Shown piece by piece: positions 34,818 to 43,277 of a stretch of DNA of 63,096 bases. Every line of letters begins with the position of its first letter. The first letter of the stretch is position 1. Below the pieces are notes generated by a model. It had not been told where the DNA came from. It saw only the letters and a program-made list of their open reading frames with translations, and ran no database searches. The DNA lies in the NCBI RefSeq assembly GCF_014649915.1, contig NZ_BMTY01000011.1, forward strand, positions 54,093 to 117,188, read 5' to 3'. The stretch comes from Streptomyces toxytricini. Lineage in GTDB: Bacteria; Actinomycetota; Actinomycetes; Streptomycetales; Streptomycetaceae. The translations under genes and the position numbers were made by a program.

Positions 34818-37139
34818 CTATTCGACGACGTCCAGAGCCTCGGCCAGCCCCTCCGGCAGCCGCCCGCCGTGAACCACTCCGAGGCTCTGCGTGGCGCGCG
34901 TCAGGGCGACGTACAGGTCGCTCGGTGCGAAATCGGCCGGCTCCACGACCACCACCGAGTCGAACTCCAGCCCCTTGGCCTGCCGCGGCTCCAGCAGCAC
35001 GACCCTGCGGGTGAGGTCGGGCTCCGCCCCGGCCTGCACCCCGGGCACTCGGTCCGCGATGGCCGCGTGCAGCGCCCGGGGGGCGATCACCGCGAGCCGG
35101 CCCTCGACCGGCACGCCCTGCCGCACGGCCTCTTCCACGTGTTCGGCCAAGCCCGCGGCCCCGCTGCCCCCGCCCCCGCCGGCGCGCCGCAGCCAGGGCC
35201 GGCGCCCGGTGGACCGCACCGACCGCGGCGGCTCGAAGCCGGGGTGGCGGGCCCGCAGGACGGCAGCGGCGACGTCCATGATCTCGGCCGGCGTGCGGTA
35301 GTTGACGCCGAGCCGGACCAGCTCCCACCGGTCGCCCACGTACGGCTTCAGCAGCTCCGCCCACGAGCCGCAGCCGGCCTCCTCCGCGGTCTGCGCGGGG
35401 TCGCCGACCAGGGTCATGGAGCGGGTCGGGCAGCGGCGCATCAGCAGCCGCCACGCCATCGCGGACAGCTCCTGCGCCTCGTCCACGATGACGTGGCCGA
35501 AGGCCCAGGTGCGGTCGGCGGCGGCCCGTTCGGCGGTGCTGCGGTGGTCGGCCTCCTCGTGCCGCTCGGCCATGCGTTCGGCGTCGATGATGTCGTGGGC
35601 GGCGAGGTACTCGTTCTCCATGTCCTCGAACTCGTACGACTCCGACCCGGCCGACAGGTCCAGCACGCCCTGCGCGTAGTCGATCCGCTCCTGCCGGGCG
35701 CGCTCCTGCGCGGCACGCCGGGCGCTGTCGTCGACGCCGAGGAGTTCGGCGGCCTCGTCGAGGAGGGGGATGTCGGCGGGCGTCCAGTCGCCGGGGCCGG
35801 TGACGGTCCGCCGGATCAGCGCCGCCTCCTCCTCCGGCAGGTACGTCGGGTCGGCGAGGAAGTCGGCGACGAGGGAGTGCGGGGTGAGCGGCGGCCACAG
35901 GGTGTCGATCGCGGCGTGCACCTCCGCGCTGGTGGCGATCTCCTTGCCGAGCTGGGCGATGTCGTCGGCGCCGAGGAGGTTGGGGCCGCCGAACGGGTCG
36001 GCGCCGAGCCGGTCGGCGAGCTGGTCGGTCAGGGAGTCGATGACGGAGAACGCGAAGTAGGGGCGCGCCAGGTTGTGCGGCAGGCCCGTGGACCGGGCGC
36101 GGTCGCGGGCGGCGTGGGCCATGGTGCGGTCGAGCAGCAGGGTGCCGTATTCGTCGTGGTCGATCTCCAGGGCCGGCTCGGGGATGAGGTCGTTGTCCTC
36201 GCCGCTTCCGGCGGGCAGCGTCTCGGGGAGGGTCTGGCGGTCGGCGACGACGCGGGCGAGGACGTCGGCCATCCCGGCGCGGCCCTTGATCTCGGCGGCG
36301 GCCGGGCTGTCGGTGCCGGCCGCCTTCGCCCCGGGGAAGAGCTCGCCGATGGTGGCGAGGAGCACGCCGGTCTCGCCCAGGGCCGGGAGCACCTCGCCGA
36401 TGTAGCCGAGGAAGGCGGGGTTGGGGCCGACGATCAGGACGCCGCGCTTGGCGAGCAGCTCGCGCCGGGCGTACAGCAGGTAGGCGGCGCGGTGCAGGGC
36501 GACGGCCGTCTTGCCGGTGCCGGGGCCGCCCTCCACGACCAGGACGCCCTGGTGGGGGGAGCGGATGATGCGGTCCTGCTCGGCCTGGATGGTCTCGACG
36601 ATGTCGTGCATGCGGCCGGTGCGGGCCGCGTCCAGGGCGGCGAGCAGCACGGCGTCGGCGTCCGCGCCTTCGAGGCCGGTGCGCTCGGGGTCGGCGAGGT
36701 CGAGGATCTCGTCGTGGAGGGCGGTGACCTCGCGCTCGCGGGTGGTGATGTGGCGGCGGCGGCGCAGGCCCATCGGGTGGTGGCCGGTGGCGAGGTAGAA
36801 GGGGCGTGCGACGTCGGCCCGCCAGTCCAGGACGAGGGGGGTTCGGTCGGCGTCGTCCTGCCGGATGCCGATACGGCCGATGTGGTGGTCGCGGCCGTCG
36901 GAGAACTCGAGCCGGCCGAAGCAGAGGCCGTTCTCCCCGGAGTTCAGCGCGGAAAGCAGCCCGGACTGCTCCGCGACCAGGACGTCGCGCTCCAGACGTG
37001 CCTGGAAACCGTTGCCCGCACCTTTGGCGAGGGCCTCACGCACGGCGCGTTCGGCCTGGTCGCGCAGGTCGTCGAGGCGCGCATAGAGCCCGTCGACGAA
37101 TTGCTGCTCTTTCCGGAATTCCGTGGTTGACAATTCCAC
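34818..37139 (-). CDS. HelD-type superfamily 1 helicase/ATPase (RNA polymerase recycling family)
   Basis: 773 aa. An N-terminal coiled-coil-like arm (about 1-60) and the HelD-specific block IGRIGIRQDD...PLVLDWRADVARPFYLATG are followed by Walker A GGPGTGKT (204-211). Later come VIVDEAQELSAMAWRLL, TLVGDPAQ and the C-terminal VALTRATQSLGVV motifs of the UvrD/Rep fold. HelD proteins bind RNA polymerase, pry open its channels and release it from stalled complexes; some actinobacterial members (HelR) protect it from rifamycins. I did not see the inverted repeat expected of a rifamycin-associated element. The start GTG 37137-37139 lies inside an opposing promoter (37127-37156). Confidence 0.9.
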   Translation of the reverse strand: MELSTTEFRKEQQFVDGLYARLDDLRDQAERAVREALAKGAGNGFQARLERDVLVAEQSGLLSALNSGENGLCFGRLEFSDGRDHHIGRIGIRQDDADRTPLVLDWRADVARPFYLATGHHPMGLRRRRHITTREREVTALHDEILDLADPERTGLEGADADAVLLAALDAARTGRMHDIVETIQAEQDRIIRSPHQGVLVVEGGPGTGKTAVALHRAAYLLYARRELLAKRGVLIVGPNPAFLGYIGEVLPALGETGVLLATIGELFPGAKAAGTDSPAAAEIKGRAGMADVLARVVADRQTLPETLPAGSGEDNDLIPEPALEIDHDEYGTLLLDRTMAHAARDRARSTGLPHNLARPYFAFSVIDSLTDQLADRLGADPFGGPNLLGADDIAQLGKEIATSAEVHAAIDTLWPPLTPHSLVADFLADPTYLPEEEAALIRRTVTGPGDWTPADIPLLDEAAELLGVDDSARRAAQERARQERIDYAQGVLDLSAGSESYEFEDMENEYLAAHDIIDAERMAERHEEADHRSTAERAAADRTWAFGHVIVDEAQELSAMAWRLLMRRCPTRSMTLVGDPAQTAEEAGCGSWAELLKPYVGDRWELVRLGVNYRTPAEIMDVAAAVLRARHPGFEPPRSVRSTGRRPWLRRAGGGGGSGAAGLAEHVEEAVRQGVPVEGRLAVIAPRALHAAIADRVPGVQAGAEPDLTRRVVLLEPRQAKGLEFDSVVVVEPADFAPSDLYVALTRATQSLGVVHGGRLPEGLAEALDVVE

Positions 37140-37156
37140 TCCCGACCCGATATAGT
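37127..37156 (+). promoter_or_regulatory. Near-consensus sigma-70/HrdB-type promoter facing right
   Basis: TTGACA (37127-37132) and TATAGT (37151-37156) are separated by 18 bp, an unusually good match for a high-GC genome. Predicted transcription starts near 37163. The -35 lies within the first codons of the leftward helD-like gene and the -10 just upstream of its start, so the two transcription units overlap head to head. Confidence 0.75.
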
Positions 37157-37225
37157 GTCCCCGTAAGGCTGCTCCGTGCCCGTCTCGAAAAACAGGCGCG
37201 AAGGATTCAATATATCGCTCCTACT

Positions 37226-37256
37226 CCCTCGGAAGCCAAACGCTCCGGGGTTTTTT
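37226..37256 (+). terminator. Intrinsic terminator ending a ~94-nt leader or small RNA
   Basis: A stem CCC-(T)-CGG-(A)-AGC pairs with GCT-CCG-GGG (37226-37250; bulges T29 and A33, loop CAAAC), followed directly by six T residues (37251-37256) and a second T-rich stretch. A T-tract terminator is rare here. With the promoter at 37127-37156 it would end an RNA of about 94 nt, either a small RNA or an attenuated leader of the CxxC miniprotein gene at 37370. A weak reading frame from GTG 37176, preceded by TAAGG, runs through the stem. Confidence 0.65.
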
Positions 37257-37369
37257 CATTTTCCCCCGCGGACCGTCGCGGGTCACCCGGACGGCCCACT
37301 CGTCGAGGCCTTGTGGGCGATGCCCTGCTGTGGTGGACCCAGGAGCAGTCCACCCGACGGGGAGGCCAC

Positions 37370-37555
37370 ATGTACGAGATGCACCTCGGCGAGGCGACCA
37401 GCGGGCCCGGCCCGGTCTGGCACGTCGTCGCCCGCGACCGGTCCGCCACCCTCTGCGGCCGGCCCCTCCTCCCGGCGGGCGGGAGCGACACGGACCGCCA
37501 CTGCCTGCCCTGCATGTCGGCCTTCCGCGCCGTCATGACGGGGGAGACCCCATAG
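37370..37555 (+). CDS. CxxC-containing miniprotein
   Basis: 61 aa. ATG 37370 lies 4 nt after GGAGG. The protein reads GPVWHVVARDRSATLCGRP near the start and HCLPCMSAF near the end; one Cys plus a CxxC pair and a nearby His suggest a small zinc-binding fold seen in many unnamed Streptomyces miniproteins. It is preceded by the consensus promoter at 37127-37156 and an intrinsic terminator, so its expression may depend on read-through. Function unknown. Confidence 0.75.
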   Translation: MYEMHLGEATSGPGPVWHVVARDRSATLCGRPLLPAGGSDTDRHCLPCMSAFRAVMTGETP

Positions 37556-37685
37556 GGCTGACCCGGGCCGCGGACCGAACAGGGGTTTGACCGGGCGGTG
37601 ACCGGTCATACGCATGCACGTCCTCCGCTTCCGGGCGGACGGGAGCCGCCCGTCCGGGCCGGACGGGATGCCCGAGGGAGCCAGC

Positions 37686-38342
37686 ATGCCGGAAGACGAC
37701 ACCGCCACCCGCCGACAGGACCGGGATCTCGACCGGGAGAGAGCCCAGGCCCAAGACCGCAACCCCGACTCCGATCCCGACCCCGAGCAGGCCTACGCCG
37801 ACGGCAAGTTCCGCGGCAACGGACGCAACGAGACGCGCCAGGAACGGGCCGACCGCCAGTGGCAGGAACTGGTGCAGGAGATACGCGTCGCCCAGACCGG
37901 CGTCCAGATCCTCTTCGGCTTCCTGCTGACCGTCGCGTTCACCGCCCACTTCCAGCAGCTGGACGAGCCCGACCGGACCATCTACGTCATCACCGTCGTC
38001 CTGGGTTCCCTCGCCACCGGAGCGCTCATCGGCCCGGTTGCCTTCCACCGCATCGTCTCGGGCCGCAGGATCAAGCCCGAGGCGGTGACCTGGGCCTCCC
38101 GCCTCACCATGGTGGGCATCGTCCTCCTCCTCGCCACCCTCGTGTCCGCGCTCTCCCTCATCCTGCGCGTCACCACCGGCGACGACCTCGTGCCCTGGCT
38201 GGTCGCCGGCGTCCTGCTCTGGTACCTGCTGTGCTGGTTCGCCCTGCCGCTGTGGGTGCGCGGCCGCCACACCAACGGCAAGAACGATCCGGGAAACGGC
38301 AAGCGCCCCGGTCAGGCCGGGGGTCAGGTCAAAACCCCGTGA
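37686..38342 (+). CDS. DUF6328-like integral membrane protein
   Basis: 218 aa. A charged, acidic N-terminus (about residues 1-60, rich in D, R and Q) is followed by four predicted membrane helices at about 75-95, 105-125, 140-165 and 175-200. The block ETRQERADRQWQELVQEIR, then QTGVQILFGFLL and ALIGPVAFHRIVSGRR, follows the DUF6328 family of actinobacterial membrane proteins as I recall it. ATG 37686 has GAGGGAG upstream. It is followed after 96 bp by the ATP-grasp gene on the same strand. No role is known. Confidence 0.85.
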   Translation: MPEDDTATRRQDRDLDRERAQAQDRNPDSDPDPEQAYADGKFRGNGRNETRQERADRQWQELVQEIRVAQTGVQILFGFLLTVAFTAHFQQLDEPDRTIYVITVVLGSLATGALIGPVAFHRIVSGRRIKPEAVTWASRLTMVGIVLLLATLVSALSLILRVTTGDDLVPWLVAGVLLWYLLCWFALPLWVRGRHTNGKNDPGNGKRPGQAGGQVKTP

Positions 38343-38438
38343 ACGGATGATCACCCCTGTGGCACAGTGGCCGGTCGTGCCACGGCCCCGCCGCGGCACG
38401 GAACCGGAACCCGACAGCCGACCGCGGAGGACACGCAC

Positions 38439-39326
38439 ATGACCGGCACGACCAGGGTGGCCATCGCCACTTCGGCCTTGGGCCTGGCCCACGACTCGGA
38501 TCTGTCCGTGCTGCTGGAGGCGCTGCGCGCCCGCGGCCTGGAAGCGGAGGCGGCGGACTGGAGCGAGCCGGACCACGACTGGTCGCGCCACTCCGCCGTG
38601 ATCATCAGGTCGACGTGGGACTACGCCCTCCGGTGGCCCGCGTTCCTCGCCTGGGCGGACGCCGTCGAGGCCGCCACCCTGCTGGACAACCCCGCCGACG
38701 TGGTCCGCTGGAACACGGACAAGCGCTACCTGCACGACCTCGCCGACCGCGGCGTCCCCGTCGTCCCCACCCGGTTCGCCGCCCCGGGCGAGGACGTACC
38801 GCTGCCCGAGGAGGGCCACTTCGTCGTCAAGCCGTCCGTCTCGGCCGGCGCGCAGGACACCGCCCGCTACGCCCCGCACCAGCGCGACCTCGCCGCCGCG
38901 CACGCCGCCGCCCTGCACGCCTCCGGGCGCACCGTGATGGTGCAGCCCTACCTGTCCCGGATCGACGAGGGCGAGCGGGCGCTCGTCTTCCTCGGCGGCG
39001 AGTTCAGCCATGCGATACGCAAGGGGCCGGTCCTCACCGAGACCGGGCTGGACAACACCCGCGCACCGCACCCCGGCCTTGCTCCGCACCAGCCCACGGC
39101 ACCCGAACGGGAGCTCGCCCGGGCTGCCCTGGCGGCCGTCCCCGCGGCCCGTCCGCTGCTGTACGCGCGCGTCGACATCGCGACGGCGGACGACGGCCGG
39201 CCGGTCGTCATGGAGCTCGAACTCGTCGAGCCGGACCTCTTTCTGGGGCACTCCGCCGACGGCCCGGCCCGCTTGGCGGGCCTCATCCGCGACCGCGCCG
39301 CGTCCGCGGCCCGGCCTCGCGTCTGA
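38439..39326 (+). CDS. RimK-like ATP-grasp ligase
   Basis: 295 aa, cytoplasmic. ATP-grasp enzymes join a carboxylate to an amine or thiol through an acyl-phosphate. Recognisable parts: VIIRSTWDYALRWPAFLAWA, DNPADVVRWNTDKRYL (Lys for ATP), GHFVVKPSVSAGAQDTARY (second Lys and loop), VMVQPYLSRIDEGERALVF and the metal site VVMELELVEPDLFL. This is the branch near glutathione synthetase and RimK without known substrate. ATG 38439 has CGGAGG upstream. The zinc-finger SDR gene begins 94 bp downstream, so the pair may work in one pathway; no peptide precursor gene was seen. Confidence 0.88.
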   Translation: MTGTTRVAIATSALGLAHDSDLSVLLEALRARGLEAEAADWSEPDHDWSRHSAVIIRSTWDYALRWPAFLAWADAVEAATLLDNPADVVRWNTDKRYLHDLADRGVPVVPTRFAAPGEDVPLPEEGHFVVKPSVSAGAQDTARYAPHQRDLAAAHAAALHASGRTVMVQPYLSRIDEGERALVFLGGEFSHAIRKGPVLTETGLDNTRAPHPGLAPHQPTAPERELARAALAAVPAARPLLYARVDIATADDGRPVVMELELVEPDLFLGHSADGPARLAGLIRDRAASAARPRV

Positions 39327-39420
39327 GCGGCGGAAATGCGCGTGACGGCGATCACGGCCGTCCTGCATGATGGGCGGCCCAACCCCAAGGTCGCCCACGC
39401 GTTCGAGTGAGGACATCCCG

Positions 39421-40932
39421 GTGCAGTCAGCAGCCTCGGTCACCCGCACCACCGGTACGCCGCGGGACGGCGAGCTCGTGGAAACATGTCTGGAGCTGCT
39501 GGACCGGGCCCGTCGGCTCCCGCTGGACGACGAGGACCGCCGGCTGCTGGAGAAGGCCGCCGGGGCCTTCCTGCGCGACGGGCGCCAGCGGCGCCGCGCC
39601 GCCGACCGCGCGGCCCGGGCGGCGGCCGACGCGCGCCTGCTCGCCGCCACCGCCACGGGCGCCGCGGACCGAACGATGGACGCCCCCCTGCCCACACCCG
39701 CCGCCGGGCACGCCCTGACGGTCGGCGCGTACATAGGCGGCCGGCGGCCGCACACGGAAGCGGCACCCCCGCGAACGGCCGCCGACCGCGAGCCGCAACT
39801 GCTGCACCGCCCGCAGCGCTGCTACGTGTGCAAGGACCACTACCGCCACGTCCACCACTTCTACCACCGGCTCTGCCCCCGCTGCGCCGAGGACAACCTC
39901 GCCCGGCGCACGGCCCGCACCGACCTGGCGGGCCGGCGCGCCCTGCTGACCGGCGGACGCGTGAAGATCGGATTCCAGGCCGCGCTGATGCTCCTGCGCG
40001 ACGGCGCCGAGTTGACGGTGACGACCCGGTTCCCCCGCGATGCCGTGCGCCGCTTCGCCGCGGCCCCCGGCGCCGCCGGCTGGTGGCACCGGCTGGAGAT
40101 CGCCGCGCTGGACCTGCGCGACCCCCGTCAGGTCCTGGCCTTCACCGGGCGCCTCCTGGCGCAGGGCCGGCCGCTGGACATCCTGATCAACAACGCCGCC
40201 CAGACCCTGCGCCGCTCCCCGCAGGCCTACAGCGCCCTGGCCGCCGCCGAGGACGCCGCCGCCGACCCGGCGCTCCCCGCGGCCCGGATCTGGACCGCCC
40301 CCGGGTTCCTCGCCCCCGGCCACCGCGCCGAGCCCCTGCCCTGGTCGAAGGAGCTGCTGGCCGCAACGGGAGCACCCCTCCCCGCGCCGGCGCCCGCGGC
40401 GCAGCCGCCGGCGAACGTCGACGAGGCGGGCCTGCTGACCGAGACGGCCGCCGTGAACTCCTGGACGCTGCGCCTGGGCGAGGTGGACCCGGTGGAGATG
40501 CTGGAGGTGCAACTGGTCAACAACGTCGCCCCGTTCCTCCTCGCCGACCGCCTGCTGCCGCTGCTGGAGGCCTCCCCGCACCCGCGCCGCTACCTCGTCA
40601 ACGTCTCGGCGGTGGAAGGCCGGTTCGCCGTCCGCAACAAGACCGGCGACCACCCGCACACCAACATGGCCAAGGCGGCGCTGAACATGCTCACCCGCAC
40701 CAGCGCCGCAGACCTCGCCGCCCGCGGCATCCACGCGTGCAGCGTCGACACCGGCTGGGTGACCGACGAGAAGCCGCTGCCGGCGCGGGAGCGGCATGCC
40801 GCCACGGGCTTCCGCCCGCCGCTGGACATCGTCGACGGCGCGGCCCGGATCTACCACCCCGTGGTGCAGGGGGAGGCCGGCACTCCCCTCCACGGGGTGC
40901 TCCTGAAGGACTACCGACACGTCCCCTGGTAA
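39421..40932 (+). CDS. Atypical SDR-fold protein with N-terminal zinc-ribbon-like motif
   Basis: 503 aa from GTG 39421 (AGGA upstream; an ATG at 39367 has no ribosome site). Residues 1-125 are helical and basic. C134/C137 and C152/C155 bracket a His-rich loop (HVHHFYHRLCPRC), a likely zinc site. A Rossmann domain follows: TGGRVKIGFQ (177-186) replaces the classical TGxxxGIG, and LINNAA (255-260) replaces NNAG. Ser396 (VNVSA) and Lys418 are kept, but Thr414 stands where the catalytic Tyr of YxxxK belongs, so ordinary SDR redox chemistry is doubtful. SDRs are about 250 aa; this is twice that. Function unknown. Confidence 0.85.
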   Translation: MQSAASVTRTTGTPRDGELVETCLELLDRARRLPLDDEDRRLLEKAAGAFLRDGRQRRRAADRAARAAADARLLAATATGAADRTMDAPLPTPAAGHALTVGAYIGGRRPHTEAAPPRTAADREPQLLHRPQRCYVCKDHYRHVHHFYHRLCPRCAEDNLARRTARTDLAGRRALLTGGRVKIGFQAALMLLRDGAELTVTTRFPRDAVRRFAAAPGAAGWWHRLEIAALDLRDPRQVLAFTGRLLAQGRPLDILINNAAQTLRRSPQAYSALAAAEDAAADPALPAARIWTAPGFLAPGHRAEPLPWSKELLAATGAPLPAPAPAAQPPANVDEAGLLTETAAVNSWTLRLGEVDPVEMLEVQLVNNVAPFLLADRLLPLLEASPHPRRYLVNVSAVEGRFAVRNKTGDHPHTNMAKAALNMLTRTSAADLAARGIHACSVDTGWVTDEKPLPARERHAATGFRPPLDIVDGAARIYHPVVQGEAGTPLHGVLLKDYRHVPW

Positions 40933-41229
40933 CAGCTCCGGCAGAGCCGACCGACGGGCGCGGCGCGGTCAGGCAGGGCCAAGACGGGTCTTATAGCAGC
41001 CGGGCCGTGCCCGCAGGGGGTTTTCCGCGAGATTCACCCGTTTGCCCGCGACCGTCTCGGCCTCGATCGAAGTGCGGGTAGATTCGTTGATCGTGACGGA
41101 TTCCGGGGACCACGGCTTACCCCTTCCCGAGCGCCTCTGCACGGCGCGGACCAGCCACCGCAGCGCCACGGCCCTGCGCGGCGCCCTCGTACGCCCCCGC
41201 CCGTGCCCGCGGAGGGCGGCGCACCCGCG
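40933..41229. other. Intergenic region, no convincing gene
   Basis: About 297 bp between the zinc-finger SDR gene and the convergent small membrane protein gene. A leftward 66-codon frame (40969-41169) and rightward frames exist, but none has a good ribosome site or a recognisable product. AT-richer patches occur near 40985-41100. I identify no terminator with confidence. Confidence 0.5.
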
Positions 41230-41487
41230 TCAGGACGCGTTGAGCACGGAACCGCACACCGCACACGCCGGCACGCGCGGCGCGCCGGCGACAGTTCCGT
41301 CGGCCCCTTCGCGCGGCGTGTGCACGGCATCCACGTGCAGGGACAGCACGTGTTCGAAGTGCTGTTGGCGTTGCAGTTCACGGCGGTCCGCAGGGTGCAG
41401 CCGGCCGACTCCCCCCGACGACCACGTGGTGAGGGCCGTACCCAGCACGGCGCACACCAGCACACTCCACAAGAACACGTCTGCCAC
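41230..41487 (-). CDS. Small single-pass membrane protein with C-terminal CxxC
   Basis: 85 aa from GTG 41485-41487, which has GAGGAAGG about 8 nt upstream. One N-terminal membrane helix (VFLWSVLVCAVLGTALTTW) is followed by a charged helical stretch (ADRRELQRQQHFEHVLSLH) and a cytoplasmic or surface tail ending ACAVCGSVLNAS. I do not recognise a named family. The clear helix, ribosome site and absence of a better frame support a real gene, with some doubt. The gap on its 5' side is large (481 bp). Confidence 0.55.
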   Translation of the reverse strand: MADVFLWSVLVCAVLGTALTTWSSGGVGRLHPADRRELQRQQHFEHVLSLHVDAVHTPREGADGTVAGAPRVPACAVCGSVLNAS

Positions 41488-41968
41488 GACGGCTGCCTTC
41501 CTCGACTGACTCCGGGCGCTCCCGGAGCGATCCGGGAACACCTCGACATAACGCGGCGGCATATGCAGGGTTGCGCCCTGTCATCCGATTGCCGCCTCGC
41601 TCCCCCGCCCCCGGCACCTCCGGTGAACGCTGCGGCCTGGGCGGGAAGGCGCCGAAGGCCCTCGCATGAGCAAGGGGCGCGCGCCCGCCGCCGCGCGCCG
41701 TGCTGAGTGGCGCATGCGCATCCTCGGCTTTTTCCGCCCCTTCGCACCACGCGCCACACGCGTCACTCACGTTCTCTGCGGTGTACGTCCGGGCCCCGGT
41801 GCGCCGTCGGCCGAACGTGCAGCACAGAAGGGGTGCGGGGCACTCGGCCGGCCACTCCCCGACCGGTGCAGAACCGATAAGAAGACACAGGTCAACGCCC
41901 GCTGACACCGGCAGTCCTCACCTAAATGGAGCACAACCCAGTCCGGCGGTCCGCGCGTTGGGTGGACT
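41488..41968. other. 481-bp divergent gap, no gene recognised
   Basis: Separates the leftward small membrane protein from the rightward 110-codon gene. Composition is less GC-rich than elsewhere (for example near 41700-41770 and 41870-41940). All frames longer than 60 codons here lack a good ribosome site. It should hold two promoters; none is convincing by eye. Confidence 0.5.
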
Positions 41969-42301
41969 ATGACAACAGCACAGCACCGCGCCATGTACCC
42001 GCGCAGCATCGACAGCGACGGCGGCGACGTGCGAACCGGCACCACGAGGGCGGGCTCGTGGACGTACGTCCCGGCGCCCGCCGACGGGGACCCCGACGCC
42101 GGCCCGGTCCTGCGGCGGGGCGCGGACGAGGTGGCCCTCCACTACGCGGCCCCCGCGCTGGAAACGCTCCTGGCCACGCTCCGCCGCGTCGAGGTCGCGT
42201 GCATGCGGAGGTGGCAGGCCATGGCGCGGCCGGCCGTGCCGGCCACGGCGCCGTTCGACGTATCCGGCCTCGAGTACCCCGGGCAGAGCCACCGTGTTTG
42301 A
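41969..42301 (+). CDS. Hypothetical protein upstream of a DUF2637 gene
   Basis: 110 aa, soluble. ATG 41969 follows GGTGG by a few bases. The C-terminal half forms a predicted helix (HYAAPALETLLATLRRVEVACMRRW) with one Cys. I recognise no family. Its 3' end overlaps the start of the next gene by 8 bp (GTG 42294 inside the last codons), so the two are translationally coupled and probably act together. Confidence 0.65.
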   Translation: MTTAQHRAMYPRSIDSDGGDVRTGTTRAGSWTYVPAPADGDPDAGPVLRRGADEVALHYAAPALETLLATLRRVEVACMRRWQAMARPAVPATAPFDVSGLEYPGQSHRV

Positions 42302-43277
42302 ACCGTACGGTCTCCACGACATGACCGCCGCCCCCCACCCGCACCCGGACACGCTGCTGTTCTGGCCCGGGCAGCACCATGAGCGGCACGAACACCACGA
42401 GCGCCATGACAGGCACGACCGGCACACCCTCCTCGGCACGCCGACGGCCGAGGGGAGCGTGCCGTGGGACGCGGCGGAGGAGCTGGCCTACCAGCTCCAG
42501 GAAGCCTCGGGCGCCCTACAGGCCGAGCCGCTCGACCGGATCGTCTTCGACGAACCGGCCGACCCGGTCGGCCCCGCCGTCGCCGGCCTGGGCGTGGGTG
42601 TCGGAGTCGGCGTGGGCATGGGCACGGGCATGGCCTCGTCGGCCACCGGCGAGTGGCCGCACCCGCCGGCCCACACCAGCCACCGCCGGACGACGTCCGG
42701 GACCTCGGCCGTGACGCTGCTCCGCACGGGCAGCCTGCTCACCTCCGTGCTGGTCGCGGTGATCGCCGCCGTCGTCAGCCTGTTCAGCGGCATGGCGATC
42801 TGCGACGCGCTGCGCCACAGCGCCGGACCGCGGACCGCGCACGACGTGGTGAGCTGGTGGCCCCTGCTGATCTACGGGCCCTGGGTGGTCGCCTCCCTGT
42901 CGATCCTGCGGGCCGCCCTGCACCAGCGGCGCGCCATCCACTCCTGGTCGATCGTCCTGCTGTTCTCCACCCTCGCCACCCTGCTGTGCCTGGCCCAGGC
43001 GCCGAGAACGCTCGCCGGGCAGGCGGCGGCGACCCTTCCGCCGATCGCCGCACTGGCCTGCTTCCAGCAGCTCGTCCGCCAGATCACGCTCACGCGACCG
43101 CCCCGCCAGCCCTCGCCGCGACACCGCAACAGCCGCAGCACCCGCACACCCGCCCCGCTGCCGCAGCAGGCGGCCGTACGGAGCCAGGCGGCCACGGGCC
43201 TGCCGGACTTCGCGCTGGCCGACCGTGGCGGCAGCCTGCCGCCCTCCCCGGGACGCAGATTCCGCTACGGGTCCTGA
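42294..43277 (+). CDS. DUF2637-like membrane protein with histidine-rich N-terminus
   Basis: 327 aa. An early cluster alternates His with Glu, Arg and Asp (GQHHERHEHHERHDRHDRH, residues about 27-45), a possible metal-binding or pH-sensing patch. A Gly/Val-rich stretch (GVGVGVGVGMGTGM) follows, then four membrane helices at about 145-265 in the pattern of DUF2637, a domain found in Streptomyces plasmid-spread-like and chromosomal proteins. The tail is basic and Pro-rich. GTG 42294 overlaps the preceding gene; ATG 42321 is an alternative start. Function unknown. Confidence 0.75.
   Translation: MFEPYGLHDMTAAPHPHPDTLLFWPGQHHERHEHHERHDRHDRHTLLGTPTAEGSVPWDAAEELAYQLQEASGALQAEPLDRIVFDEPADPVGPAVAGLGVGVGVGVGMGTGMASSATGEWPHPPAHTSHRRTTSGTSAVTLLRTGSLLTSVLVAVIAAVVSLFSGMAICDALRHSAGPRTAHDVVSWWPLLIYGPWVVASLSILRAALHQRRAIHSWSIVLLFSTLATLLCLAQAPRTLAGQAAATLPPIAALACFQQLVRQITLTRPPRQPSPRHRNSRSTRTPAPLPQQAAVRSQAATGLPDFALADRGGSLPPSPGRRFRYGS

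Noticed and set aside
37140..37370. Rifamycin-associated element expected for a HelR-type helicase
   Set aside because: I could not find the G/C-flanked inverted repeat in the helD leader, so the resistance role was not claimed.
37176..37538. Rightward frame from GTG 37176 through the terminator stem
   Set aside because: It overlaps the well-supported CxxC miniprotein gene in another frame and has odd composition; only its first codons could matter as a leader peptide.
37686..40932. Biosynthetic gene cluster around the ATP-grasp gene
   Set aside because: No precursor peptide, NRPS/PKS, transporter or regulator accompanies the genes; only a two-enzyme link was kept as a hypothesis.
40969..41169. 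Leftward 66-codon frame after the zinc-finger SDR gene
   Set aside because: No good ribosome site, no recognisable motif, and it lies in a region with several equally poor frames.
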